From Salipiger sp. IMCC34102 (GTDB lineage: Bacteria > Pseudomonadota > Alphaproteobacteria > Rhodobacterales > Rhodobacteraceae), in NCBI RefSeq assembly GCF_004145405.1, contig NZ_SELQ01000006.1, forward strand, positions 1-64,000: a DNA stretch of 64,000 nucleotides. Reading direction: 5' to 3'. Positions 37,373-45,351 of this stretch are shown in pieces. Below the pieces are notes generated by a model, which saw only the letters and a list, made by a program, of their open reading frames with translations, was not told the DNA's origin and did no database searches. The number at the start of each line of letters is the position of its first letter. Within the stretch, counting starts at the first letter, position 1. The translations under genes were made by a program, and so were the position numbers.

Positions 37373-38017
37373 ATGGGCGAAATCACATTGGTCCGGCATG
37401 GACAGGCGAACTCCGCGGCGACGAACGAGGCCGATTACGACCGGCTGTCGGAACTGGGGCACAGGCAGGCCGAATGGCTGGGCGCGTGGATGCGGGCGCA
37501 CGACCGGCCCTACGACGTCGTCCTGTCGGGTACCCTGCGCCGCCAGCGCGAGACGCTGACCAACCTCGGATACCCCGACGCGGAGCGCGATGCGCGCCTC
37601 AACGAGATCGCCTACTACGACCTCACCGACGAGATGAGCCGCGTGCACGGCACGGCCCGGCACGACCCCGAGGATTTCGTCACCCATTTCCCCGCCACCC
37701 TGACCGCCTGGCGTGCCGGAGAGATCGGCGGCCCCGAGACCTACGCCGCCTTCACCGACCGCGTCCGGGACGTCATGGCCATGGCAGCGCAACCCGGCAA
37801 ACGGGTGCTCTGCGTAAGCTCGGGCGGGATCATCGCCCAGGCGATCTCGGATATCCTGGGGCTGGATATTCCGCAGATGGCGCGGATCGCCCTGCCGATC
37901 TTCAACACCTCGGTCCACCGGATCCGCGTGATGGAACACGGGCCGCTCCTGGTCAGTTTCAACGGCACGCCGCACCTCGATTCCGCCGACAGGGCGGACG
38001 ACCGGACATTCTACTGA
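37373..38017 (+). CDS. Histidine phosphatase family protein
   Basis: A 214-residue cytoplasmic protein of the phosphoglycerate-mutase-like histidine phosphatase superfamily. The catalytic RHG motif is in ITLVRHGQAN at the N-terminus, the second arginine in VVLSGTLRRQRET, and the C-terminal region SSGGIIAQAI carries Ser-Ser-Gly-Gly where the classical motif has a His, so the second catalytic histidine may be replaced (inference from alignment by eye). A GAGGAGG site precedes the ATG at 37373. It is followed by the saccharopine-dehydrogenase-like gene after 11 bases, so they are co-transcribed. Confidence 0.82.
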   Translation: MGEITLVRHGQANSAATNEADYDRLSELGHRQAEWLGAWMRAHDRPYDVVLSGTLRRQRETLTNLGYPDAERDARLNEIAYYDLTDEMSRVHGTARHDPEDFVTHFPATLTAWRAGEIGGPETYAAFTDRVRDVMAMAAQPGKRVLCVSSGGIIAQAISDILGLDIPQMARIALPIFNTSVHRIRVMEHGPLLVSFNGTPHLDSADRADDRTFY

Positions 38018-38028
38018 AAGGACGCGTC

Positions 38029-39072
38029 ATGCCGCACCTGTGGATCCGGGCCGAACCGCGCGCTCACGAGGCGAGAGTCGGCATCATGCCGGACGGTGTG
38101 GCGCAGCTGCGGCGGGCGGGCTTTACCGTCACGATCGAGGACTCCGGCGATCGCGTCGTGCCGACGGAAGACTACGCCCGCGCGGGCGCCGAAGTTGCGC
38201 GCGGCGGATCCTGGACCTCCGCCCCCGACGAGGCGATCATCTTCGGCCTCAAGGAACTGCCGGACGACGGTACTCCCCTCACCCACCGCCACATCATGTT
38301 CGGCCATGCCTACAAGGGCCAGCCCGACGGCGTGCGGCTGCTCGAGCGGTTCCGGGCGGGTGGCGGGACCTTGCTGGATCTCGAATACCTGACCGATGCC
38401 GAAGGTCGCCGCGTGGCAGCTTTCGGGTACTGGGCGGGGTTCGCGGGTGCCGCGGTGTCGCTGAGGTGCTGGATCGCCCAGCAGCGCGGAGAGATCGCGG
38501 GCCCGGTGCAAACGGTGCCCTCCGCCGCCCACCTGGTCGGGGACCTGCAAGCCGATCTGGTACGCTTGGGCACCCAGCGCCCCACGGCGCTGATCGTCGG
38601 CGCGAAGGGGCGCGTCGGCACCGGGGCGGCCGACCTTTGCCGAGAGATGGGCGTGGCTACGACGCTCTGGGATGTCGAGGAGACCGCGCATGGCGGCCCC
38701 TTCCCCGAGATCCTGTCGCACGACCTGTTCCTGAACTGCATCCTCGCGCGGCCCGGTACGCCGGTCTTCGTGCCCGCCTCTTCCAAGGTCGCGGCGCGGC
38801 GGTTGAGCGTGATCGGCGACATCGCCTGCGATCCGACCTCTGATTTCTCGCCGATCAAGGTCTACGACCGCACGACCGACTGGGACGCACCGGCCCTGCG
38901 GGTCCACGACACGCCGCCGCTCGACGTCACCGCAATCGACAACCTCCCCTCGCTCATGCCGCTCGAGAGCAGCCGCGATTTCGCCGGGCAGTTGCTGCCG
39001 CATCTCGCGACGCTGCCCCAAGGCGCGGTCTGGGCGCGCGCGAAGGCGGTCTTCGACGCCGCCATGGGCTAG
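38029..39072 (+). CDS. Saccharopine dehydrogenase (NAD+, L-lysine-forming), LYS1-like
   Basis: A 347-residue homologue of fungal LYS1, which interconverts saccharopine with lysine and 2-oxoglutarate. The N-terminal half has RAEPRAHEARVGIMPDGV, IFGLKELPDD, HIMFGHAYKGQ and GTLLDLEYLTDAEGRRVAAF, all typical. The NAD-binding half has LIVGAKGRVGTGAADL and the late block IACDPTSDFSPIKVYDRTT. A GAAAGGA site precedes the ATG at 38029. Bacteria generally use the diaminopimelate route, so this enzyme may work in lysine or other amino-acid breakdown. No lysine-pathway neighbours are seen. Confidence 0.88.
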   Translation: MPHLWIRAEPRAHEARVGIMPDGVAQLRRAGFTVTIEDSGDRVVPTEDYARAGAEVARGGSWTSAPDEAIIFGLKELPDDGTPLTHRHIMFGHAYKGQPDGVRLLERFRAGGGTLLDLEYLTDAEGRRVAAFGYWAGFAGAAVSLRCWIAQQRGEIAGPVQTVPSAAHLVGDLQADLVRLGTQRPTALIVGAKGRVGTGAADLCREMGVATTLWDVEETAHGGPFPEILSHDLFLNCILARPGTPVFVPASSKVAARRLSVIGDIACDPTSDFSPIKVYDRTTDWDAPALRVHDTPPLDVTAIDNLPSLMPLESSRDFAGQLLPHLATLPQGAVWARAKAVFDAAMG

Positions 39073-39144
39073 GGTCGGGATCCATTGACCCTGGGCCGCC
39101 GCGCTGCGATTGACCCGCCTCGCCTGCCTGCCTACACCGGCGGC

Positions 39145-40422
39145 ATGAGCGCCACCCATTTCATCAAAGCCCGCCTGATCGACCCCATTGCCCTGACCGA
39201 AGAAACCGGGACCCTGACGGTCGAAGACGGGATCATCACCGCCCGCGACGCCGAGGCCCCGCCGGACGCCAGGGTGATCGACTGCGGCGGCGCCTGCCTG
39301 GGGCCGGGATTGATCGACATCGGGGTGAAGGTCTCCGAGCCCGGAGAGCGGCACAAGGAATCCTTCCGCTCCGCCGGGCGCGCCGCGGCGGCGGGCGGTG
39401 TCACCACCATCGTGACGCGGCCCGACACCGACCCCGCCATCGACACGCCCGAAATCCTGGAATTCGTCGCCCGCCGCGCCGCCGCCGATGCCGCGGTGCA
39501 CGTCCTGCCCATGGCCGCCCTCACCAAGGGCCGCGCGGGGCGCGAGATGACCGAGATCGGGCTGCTTCAGGACGCGGGCGCCGTCGCGTTCTCGGACTGC
39601 GACCGGGTCGTGACGGACACCAAGGTGCTGGCCCGGGCACTGACCTACGCCCGCGCGATGGATGCGCTGGTGATCGGTCACGTGCAGGAACCCATCCTTT
39701 CCGCCGGGGCCGCGGTCACGTCGGGCAAGTTCGCCTCTCTCCGCGGGCTGCCGGGCGTGTCCCCCATGGCCGAGCGGATGGCGCTGGACCGCGATATCTC
39801 CCTGCTCGAGATGACGGGCGCGCGTTATCACGCTGACCAGATCACCACCGCCCGCGCCCTGCCCTCGCTGGAGCGCGCCAAGCGCAACGGGCTGGACATC
39901 ACCGCCGGGGCATCGATCCATCATCTGACGCTGAACGATCTGGACGTGGCCGACTACCGGACCTTCTTCAAGCTCAAGCCGCCCCTGCGCGCGGAGGATG
40001 ATCGCCGCGCCGTTGTCGCCGCCCTGGCCGAGGGTCTGATCGATATCGTGAGCTCGATGCACACGCCGCAGGACGAGGAATCGAAACGCCTGCCCTTCGA
40101 GGACGCGGCCTCCGGCGCCGTCGCGCTCGAGACGCTGCTGCCTGCCGCCATGCGGCTTGTGCACGAAGGCGTCAGCCTGCCGCGCCTGTTCAGAGCCATG
40201 TCGCTGAACCCCGCCCGGCGGCTGGGCCTCGACGCGGGACGTCTGTGCGCGGGGGCCCCGGCCGATCTGATCCTGTTCGATCCCGACGCCCCCTTCGTGC
40301 TCGACCGCGAGACGCTGCGCTCGAAATCCAAGAACACGCCCTTCGACGGCGCGCGCCTGCAAGGCCGCGTGCTGGGCACCTGGGTCGACGGCGCCCGCAT
40401 CTTCGGAGGCACCGATGCCTGA
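39145..40422 (+). CDS. Dihydroorotase homologue lacking metal ligands (PyrX/PyrC'-like)
   Basis: A 425-residue amidohydrolase-fold protein of the dihydroorotase type I family. Where active enzymes read DxHxHLREPG this reads DIGVKVSEPG at 58-67, so both metal-binding histidines (positions 60 and 62) are replaced by Gly and Lys and the substrate arginine by Ser. The catalytic aspartate block is MHTPQ (305-309) instead of DHAPH. It therefore cannot be a normal zinc enzyme. It resembles the inactive PyrC' or PyrX proteins that stabilise aspartate transcarbamoylase. It overlaps plsY by eight bases; pyrB is not adjacent. The start at 39145 was chosen for family fit. Confidence 0.85.
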   Translation: MSATHFIKARLIDPIALTEETGTLTVEDGIITARDAEAPPDARVIDCGGACLGPGLIDIGVKVSEPGERHKESFRSAGRAAAAGGVTTIVTRPDTDPAIDTPEILEFVARRAAADAAVHVLPMAALTKGRAGREMTEIGLLQDAGAVAFSDCDRVVTDTKVLARALTYARAMDALVIGHVQEPILSAGAAVTSGKFASLRGLPGVSPMAERMALDRDISLLEMTGARYHADQITTARALPSLERAKRNGLDITAGASIHHLTLNDLDVADYRTFFKLKPPLRAEDDRRAVVAALAEGLIDIVSSMHTPQDEESKRLPFEDAASGAVALETLLPAAMRLVHEGVSLPRLFRAMSLNPARRLGLDAGRLCAGAPADLILFDPDAPFVLDRETLRSKSKNTPFDGARLQGRVLGTWVDGARIFGGTDA

Positions 40423-41023
40423 GTTCACCAGCCCCGTCACCGTCCTGCTGCTTTGGGCCGTGATCGGCTATCTTCTGGGATCGATCCCGACCGGCGTTCT
40501 GGCAGCCCGCGCGATGGGGCTTGGCAATCTGCGCACCATCGGGTCCGGCAACACCGGGGCCACCAACGTGCTACGCACCGGCAGCAAGACAGCCGCCCTG
40601 ATCACGCTTCTGGGCGACGCGCTGAAGGGCGTGATCGCGGTTGTCCTGGCCTGGCGGATGGCGGGCGAGGTTGCCGGGCAGATCGCGGCCCTCGCGGCCT
40701 TCCTTGGACATTGCTATCCCGTCTGGCTTGGTTTCCGCGGCGGCAAGGGGGTCGCCACGTTCCTTGGCCTCGTGCTGGTGCTCGCGCCCATCGCGGGGGT
40801 GATCGCCTGCGCGATTTGGGCGGCAACGGCGAAACTTTCGAAGATTTCATCCCTCGCGGCCCTTGTCGCTGCGGCGCTGACGCCGCCGGTCCTGATGCTG
40901 CTCGGGGCCCGGGAGTGCGTTGCCCTGTCGGTCGTGCTGGCGGTGGTAATCTTCTGGCGCCACCGCGCCAATATCGCGCGACTGCGGGCGGGCACCGAAC
41001 CGCGGATCGGGCGCGGCGCCTGA
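40415..41023 (+). CDS. plsY: Glycerol-3-phosphate acyltransferase PlsY
   Basis: Inner-membrane enzyme that transfers acyl groups from acyl-phosphate to glycerol-3-phosphate, the first step of phospholipid synthesis. The 202-residue product has about five spans and the three PlsY motifs: GSIPTGVLAAR, IGSGNTGATNVLR and FRGGKGVAT. Length and motif order are standard. The ATG lies inside the 3' end of the dihydroorotase-like gene (eight-base overlap), so the two are translationally coupled. Confidence 0.95.
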   Translation: MPEFTSPVTVLLLWAVIGYLLGSIPTGVLAARAMGLGNLRTIGSGNTGATNVLRTGSKTAALITLLGDALKGVIAVVLAWRMAGEVAGQIAALAAFLGHCYPVWLGFRGGKGVATFLGLVLVLAPIAGVIACAIWAATAKLSKISSLAALVAAALTPPVLMLLGARECVALSVVLAVVIFWRHRANIARLRAGTEPRIGRGA

Positions 41024-41087
41024 GGTCGGACGCCCGTGCCAACATCGTCGGCGACCGAGCGGCGGGCCTGGCACCGGCCGGTCCGGC

Positions 41088-41468
41088 TCAAACCGGGGTT
41101 GCGCGCAGGTCCCAGACCAGTCCGACCGCCACGTCGAACCCCCGTTCGAGCCTGGCGAGAGTCGCTTCGAGCGCGATATCCTCGTTCTGTTCGGCACAGG
41201 TGCGAACGTGGTCCGCGGCCTCCGAGACCTCGAGCAAGCCGATCTCCCGGGCCAAGGCTGACATGCTCCCGGCTTGGGTGGCGATCTCTTTGCCCGCTCC
41301 CACATCCCGCAGGCTCTGGATCGCGCTGAGATGCACCGCCAGCTTGCCAAGCGTACGGCAAATCGCCTGTTCCCCCTTCTCGTCGCCCAGCGTCTCGTAG
41401 ATCCGGCTGAGGCAGGACGGATCGCACCGCGCATCGACAGCGCATTGCAAGACGGTGACGGCAGACAT
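41088..41468 (-). CDS. Hypothetical helical protein
   Basis: No family recognised. From the ATG at 41468 the product is 126 residues, soluble and mostly helical, with three cysteines near the N-terminus (LQCAVDARCDPSCL) and one at RTCAEQ. It contains two similar amphipathic stretches. GAGGGA lies ten bases before the chosen start; TTG 41489 and ATG 41486 are alternatives. It is convergent with plsY and divergent from carbonic anhydrase. Confidence 0.6.
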   Translation of the reverse strand: MSAVTVLQCAVDARCDPSCLSRIYETLGDEKGEQAICRTLGKLAVHLSAIQSLRDVGAGKEIATQAGSMSALAREIGLLEVSEAADHVRTCAEQNEDIALEATLARLERGFDVAVGLVWDLRATPV

Positions 41469-41608
41469 CGCGGAGCGTTCCCTCATCAAGACACGCCGCG
41501 TGATATGAGGCCAAGACGTTCCGAAATCGTTGAAGCGCGCGCGAAAACACCTCGAATCAAAACCAAGAACCGCTTAATCTTGGAAGCGGTCCAAAAGGAG
41601 TGTCCGAC

Positions 41609-42256
41609 ATGCAGTTCGCAAAACCCCTGCCAGAGTACCTGGTCAAGCGCTACTACGGCTGGAACGCGACCACCTACGCCGAAAACCAGGCTTGGTACCG
41701 CCGACTCGCGAACGAGGGACAGCGGCCGCGGGCCATGGTGATCTCCTGCTGCGACAGCCGCGTGCACGTGACGTCGATCTTCGGAGCGGACCAGGGCGAG
41801 TTCTTCATTCACCGCAACATCGCCAACCTCGTGCCGCCCTACAATCCCGACGGGGACTACCACGGCACCTCTGCGGCGGTGGAATACGCGGTGACCGCGC
41901 TTCGCGTCGCGCATCTGGTGGTGATGGGGCATTCCGGCTGCGGCGGCGTGAAGGGCTGCTATGACATGTGCGCGGGCCACGCGCCGGAACTGGAGCAGAA
42001 ATCCAGTTTCGTCGGGCGCTGGATGGACATGCTGCGCCCCGGGTTCGAACGTCTGCCGGAAGGCGATGACGAGACCCGCACCCGGGCGCTGGAAAAGGAG
42101 GCGGTCATCGTCAGCCTGGAAAACCTGATGACCTTCCCCTTCGTGCGCGACGCGGTCGAGACCGGCACGCTTTCCCTGCACGGGCTGTGGAACGACATCG
42201 GCGAAGGCACGCTGGAGGCTTACGATCCCGCGCATCAGCGCTACAACCCGGTGTGA
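41609..42256 (+). CDS. Beta-class carbonic anhydrase
   Basis: Zinc enzyme interconverting CO2 and bicarbonate in the cytoplasm. The 215-residue product has the zinc ligands C47, D49 and R51 in CCDSR and H108/C111 in GHSGCGG, the usual beta-class pattern with the Asp-Arg dyad. RNIANLVPPY is also typical. The ATG at 41609 has AAAAGGAG upstream; an in-frame GTG at 41600 would overlap that site. There is no signal peptide. It stands alone on the plus strand. Confidence 0.93.
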   Translation: MQFAKPLPEYLVKRYYGWNATTYAENQAWYRRLANEGQRPRAMVISCCDSRVHVTSIFGADQGEFFIHRNIANLVPPYNPDGDYHGTSAAVEYAVTALRVAHLVVMGHSGCGGVKGCYDMCAGHAPELEQKSSFVGRWMDMLRPGFERLPEGDDETRTRALEKEAVIVSLENLMTFPFVRDAVETGTLSLHGLWNDIGEGTLEAYDPAHQRYNPV

Positions 42257-42261
42257 GCTTT

Positions 42262-42298
42262 GGCGTAAGGGCGGGACCCTCGGTTCGGCCCTAACGCC
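42262..42298. terminator. Imperfect hairpin between convergent genes
   Basis: An 11-bp inverted repeat with one mismatch, GGCGTAAGGGC (42262-42272) with GCCCTAACGCC (42288-42298). It lies just after the carbonic anhydrase stop codon and overlaps the stop of the small membrane-protein gene. There is no T run. Confidence 0.35.
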
Positions 42299-42503
42299 CG
42301 ATGAGCGCGCGCAGAAGCCATTTTGGCAGACGTACCACCGCGTGCAGCGGCGCCATGCCCAGGATCACGGCGAGCGGTACGATCACTGCAACCGCGACGA
42401 TGGCTCCCGCCGCCGCCGCGATCCCGCTGCCCATTGGCAAGCCCAGAAACAGCGGTCCGGCGAAAATCAGGGGAACGAGCGCGCGTCTGATGAAGAATCC
42501 CAT
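42291..42503 (-). CDS. Small membrane protein, 70 residues
   Basis: A 70-residue protein with a basic start (MGFFIRRALVP), two adjacent hydrophobic stretches (about 9-28 and 30-52) and a basic C-terminus (RLPKWLLRALIGR). No family recognised. The ribosome binding site is weak. It lies 105 bases downstream of the SDR gene on the same strand and may be the last gene of that operon. The Rhodobacter sphaeroides counterpart operon also includes a small membrane protein, but I cannot confirm homology. Confidence 0.45.
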   Translation of the reverse strand: MGFFIRRALVPLIFAGPLFLGLPMGSGIAAAAGAIVAVAVIVPLAVILGMAPLHAVVRLPKWLLRALIGR

Positions 42504-42608
42504 GTCCCGATCGGGGCCGGAAATCTGGACGAAAATGTGGCGCGGGTCGCATCTTTGCGCAAGATCGGCAGCGGGCGTGTCTCTGACACGACGACCGGGC
42601 CGGATCGG

Positions 42609-43343
42609 TCAGCGACCGAAGATCGGATAGTAGAGCGCGTCCGGCAAAAACTGACCCAGCCGGAACGCCGATCCCAACAGGCGCGGAAACGTCTTCTTGA
42701 ACGCGTGGCTGTCCATCAGTTCGAATATCTCGCGCGCGGCGGCTTCGGGTTCCATGATCTGCGGCATCTCGAAATCGTTCTTGTCGGTCAGGCGGGTCCT
42801 GACGAAGCCGGGGTTGGCCACCTGAACCTTGATGCCCGTCTTGCGCAGATCGGCGTAAAGGCATTCGGCCAACGACAGGATCGCGGCCTTCGATGATGTG
42901 TAACCGATCGATCCCGGCAGACCCCGGTATGCGGTCAGAGAAGAGGTCAGCACGACATGGCCCGCGTCGCGGGCGACCATGTCGCCGATCACGGCACCCA
43001 CGCATCGCTGCGCGCCCAGATAGTTCACGATCGTCATCGTGTCGGCCTTCTCGGCGTCCCACTCGGTCGCCGGCATCGGCCAGTAGGCCCCGGCGAGGTA
43101 GACCATTCCATCGATCCGGCCCACGGCCTCGTAGGCCCCTTTCACCGCCTCGGGATCCGACACGTCGACGGTCTGGTAACTGGCCTTTCCCGGCAGCTCG
43201 GCCACGAGGTCCTTCAGGCGATCTTCGGACCGGGCAGAGACGATGACTTCCGCCCCGACCTTTGAAAGCTGATGCGCCAGCGCGCGGCCCAGTCCTTCCG
43301 ACGCACCCACCAACCAGTACCGCTTGCCTTGCCAATCGCTCAT
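42609..43343 (-). CDS. Short-chain dehydrogenase/reductase (SDR)
   Basis: NAD(P)-dependent oxidoreductase with a Rossmann fold. The 244-residue product has GASEGLG (13-19), VYLAGAY in place of NNAG, S135 in LTSSL, and the catalytic Y148/K152 in YTSSK. A GGAGAAGGAG site precedes the ATG. It is the fourth gene of the flavin-oxidase/DUF1365/MFS operon, 23 bases after the MFS gene. The substrate is unknown; the operon context suggests membrane lipid or fatty-acid modification. Confidence 0.88.
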   Translation of the reverse strand: MSDWQGKRYWLVGASEGLGRALAHQLSKVGAEVIVSARSEDRLKDLVAELPGKASYQTVDVSDPEAVKGAYEAVGRIDGMVYLAGAYWPMPATEWDAEKADTMTIVNYLGAQRCVGAVIGDMVARDAGHVVLTSSLTAYRGLPGSIGYTSSKAAILSLAECLYADLRKTGIKVQVANPGFVRTRLTDKNDFEMPQIMEPEAAAREIFELMDSHAFKKTFPRLLGSAFRLGQFLPDALYYPIFGR

Positions 43344-43366
43344 GCCGATCTCCTTCTCCTTCCCGG

Positions 43367-44599
43367 TCAGGTAGCGGGCGCGACCGGCTCCTCAAGGGAC
43401 AGGTTGGACAGAAGCCAGATCGCGGCGAGTTTCAGCGCGCAGGGAAGCCCCGCGTATAGTCCCGTCAGAAGAGACAGGGCCGCCTGGGGATTGCTTGGCG
43501 CACCCGACCGGAATCCCGCCTGTTCCAGAACCGGCAGCAGGACCGCGGCGGCGAAAGCCAACGTCAGCTTGTTCACGAGACTCCAGAGCCCGAAACCCTG
43601 CCCCCCTTTGGGCGAGACCTTGGCCATGCGCCGCGCGAACATCGCCGGCAGCAGCGTGAGGTCCGCGCCGATCGTGGCGCCGGACGCCACGCAGACGACT
43701 GCGAAGGCGAGCTCGTCCCCCGCCCCCAGCGTGAGGGTGAAGCCGAACGACAGCACGGCCGCGACCATCGCCAGCAACAGGACAGGTTTCGCGCCGAAGC
43801 GCCGGGCGGCGGCGGACCATGCCGGCGAGGATACCGCGGCGGCCAGGAAGAACAGGACCAGCAAGGGTCCTTCCCATCCCGGGGCCTGCAAGCGCGCATC
43901 GACGAAGAACAGGAACAGGGTCGAGGACACCGCCAGCGGGGTGGCGTTTACCAGCGCCAGCACCAGCAGGCGGCGCGTGACGTGGTCCGACAGGATCGTG
44001 CGGATCGGCGTCGCCTCCGCCTGCGTGCGGGCTTTCCATTCGGGCCACATCAAGAGCGCCGCGATGGCCGTGAGGGACGCGAAGCCCAGCGCGAAGGTCG
44101 CGAAGGGGGACTTCACCTGCCCCATCAGCAGCGTCGGCGCAATGGCGGCGGCACAGATGCCCAGTAGCGCCCCGGTCTCGCGCCAGGCGGCAAGGCGGAC
44201 GTGGCCGTCGTCTCCGGCCCCGGCCTTGGCAATGCCCTGGGCGTAGAAGTTGATGGTCAGAAAGCTGAAGGCGCTGAACAGCCCTGTGATCGTGATCGCG
44301 AACCACCATAGCGGTGCGATAGGGGGCGCGAGCGCAAAGAGACCCAGCATCGACAGCGCCAGCAGCGCGGACCCCGCTGTCACGACGACAGGTTTCGCGC
44401 GGTCCAGACGCTCGCTGATCCAGCCCAGTACCGGGTCCTGAACCACGTCGAACAGGCGCAGGGCCGCCAGCACCGCGCCCAGCGCGGTCAGGCTGACCCC
44501 GTAGGTGTCCGCATAGTATTTCGGGGCGTAGATGTAGATCGGCAGCCCCGCCGCGTTGATGACGGCGGCGAAGAGCGCGAAGGCCGGAAGCCGCGTCAC
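43367..44599 (-). CDS. MFS transporter, GPH/MelB-like
   Basis: Inner-membrane carrier with about 12 spans, 410 residues, of the glycoside-pentoside-hexuronide cation symporter branch (NAAGLPIYIYAPKYYADTYG, LRLFDVVQDPVLGWISERLDR). It starts at GTG 44599, which overlaps the DUF1365 stop codon as GTGA, so translation is coupled. The substrate is not predictable; in this type of operon it has been annotated only as a transporter. It lies between DUF1365 and the SDR gene. Confidence 0.85.
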   Translation of the reverse strand: MTRLPAFALFAAVINAAGLPIYIYAPKYYADTYGVSLTALGAVLAALRLFDVVQDPVLGWISERLDRAKPVVVTAGSALLALSMLGLFALAPPIAPLWWFAITITGLFSAFSFLTINFYAQGIAKAGAGDDGHVRLAAWRETGALLGICAAAIAPTLLMGQVKSPFATFALGFASLTAIAALLMWPEWKARTQAEATPIRTILSDHVTRRLLVLALVNATPLAVSSTLFLFFVDARLQAPGWEGPLLVLFFLAAAVSSPAWSAAARRFGAKPVLLLAMVAAVLSFGFTLTLGAGDELAFAVVCVASGATIGADLTLLPAMFARRMAKVSPKGGQGFGLWSLVNKLTLAFAAAVLLPVLEQAGFRSGAPSNPQAALSLLTGLYAGLPCALKLAAIWLLSNLSLEEPVAPAT

Positions 44600-45351
44600 C
44601 GGCTGACCTCGTCCTCGGGCGGCGGGGTCCAGGATCGGAAAGTGGCGCGCTTGACCCAAAGCTTGACGGCTTGCCAGTGGATCAGCGCGAGCACACGACG
44701 CGACCCGAAGGGCCTTCGGATCAGCGCCGCGAGGATGCTTCGGTTGGTCAGCGGCGCACGTGGCCCGGTGAGCGTGGCGATCAGCCCGCCCGCCTCGCGC
44801 CCGTAGTCGATGCGGATGTCCACCCGGGCCTCGGTGATGTCGAAGCGAAAGGTGTAGCCGCCCGCGATCGGCTGGAACGGAGAGACGTGGAACACCTTGC
44901 GCGCCTGCAAGGTCGCCTCGCCGGTGATGGGCGACAGGTCGTCGTGGTAGCACAGGTAGGAGTGACGATCCCCGAAGGTGTTGCCGACTTCGGCGATGAC
45001 CACGCGCAGGTTGCCTTCGGGATCGTGGCACAGCCAGAAGGACACGGGATTGAAGACGTGACCGAAGACCCGCGGCTGGGCCAGCAGAACCAGACGCCCG
45101 ATCCGTTCCATCGGGGTCCGCGCCAAGACCTCGCGGACCCAAGCTGCACCGCGGCCGTCCTTCACGACGCCGCCGTGGTCCGCATCCCACAGCGACATCA
45201 CCCCCCGCCGGTTGCGCCCGAAGAGTGCGGGGGTCGGAACCTCCGCCTCCATGTCGCACATCACGTAGTCGATGCCGTAGCGAAAGGCGTTCTTCACGGC
45301 CCCCTTGCGGGCGTGGAAGGTCTCTCCCGCGACGTGCTCGATGCCGCTCAC
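44596..45351 (-). CDS. DUF1365 domain protein
   Basis: A 251-residue protein of the DUF1365 family, which is usually encoded beside a flavin amine-oxidase-like gene and often a cyclopropane-fatty-acid synthase. Landmarks are RYGIDYVMCDMEAEV, LAQPRVFGHVFNPVSFWLCHD, GNTFGDRHSY and KVFHVSPFQPIAGGYTF. It starts at GTG 45351 in a GTGA overlap with the preceding gene. The biochemical role is unproven; a part in unusual fatty-acid formation is suggested by context. Confidence 0.88.
   Translation of the reverse strand: MSGIEHVAGETFHARKGAVKNAFRYGIDYVMCDMEAEVPTPALFGRNRRGVMSLWDADHGGVVKDGRGAAWVREVLARTPMERIGRLVLLAQPRVFGHVFNPVSFWLCHDPEGNLRVVIAEVGNTFGDRHSYLCYHDDLSPITGEATLQARKVFHVSPFQPIAGGYTFRFDITEARVDIRIDYGREAGGLIATLTGPRAPLTNRSILAALIRRPFGSRRVLALIHWQAVKLWVKRATFRSWTPPPEDEVSR

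Noticed and set aside
38011-40440. 809-residue open frame on the minus strand
   Set aside because: Antisense to the saccharopine dehydrogenase and dihydroorotase-like genes; no domain and no ribosome binding site.
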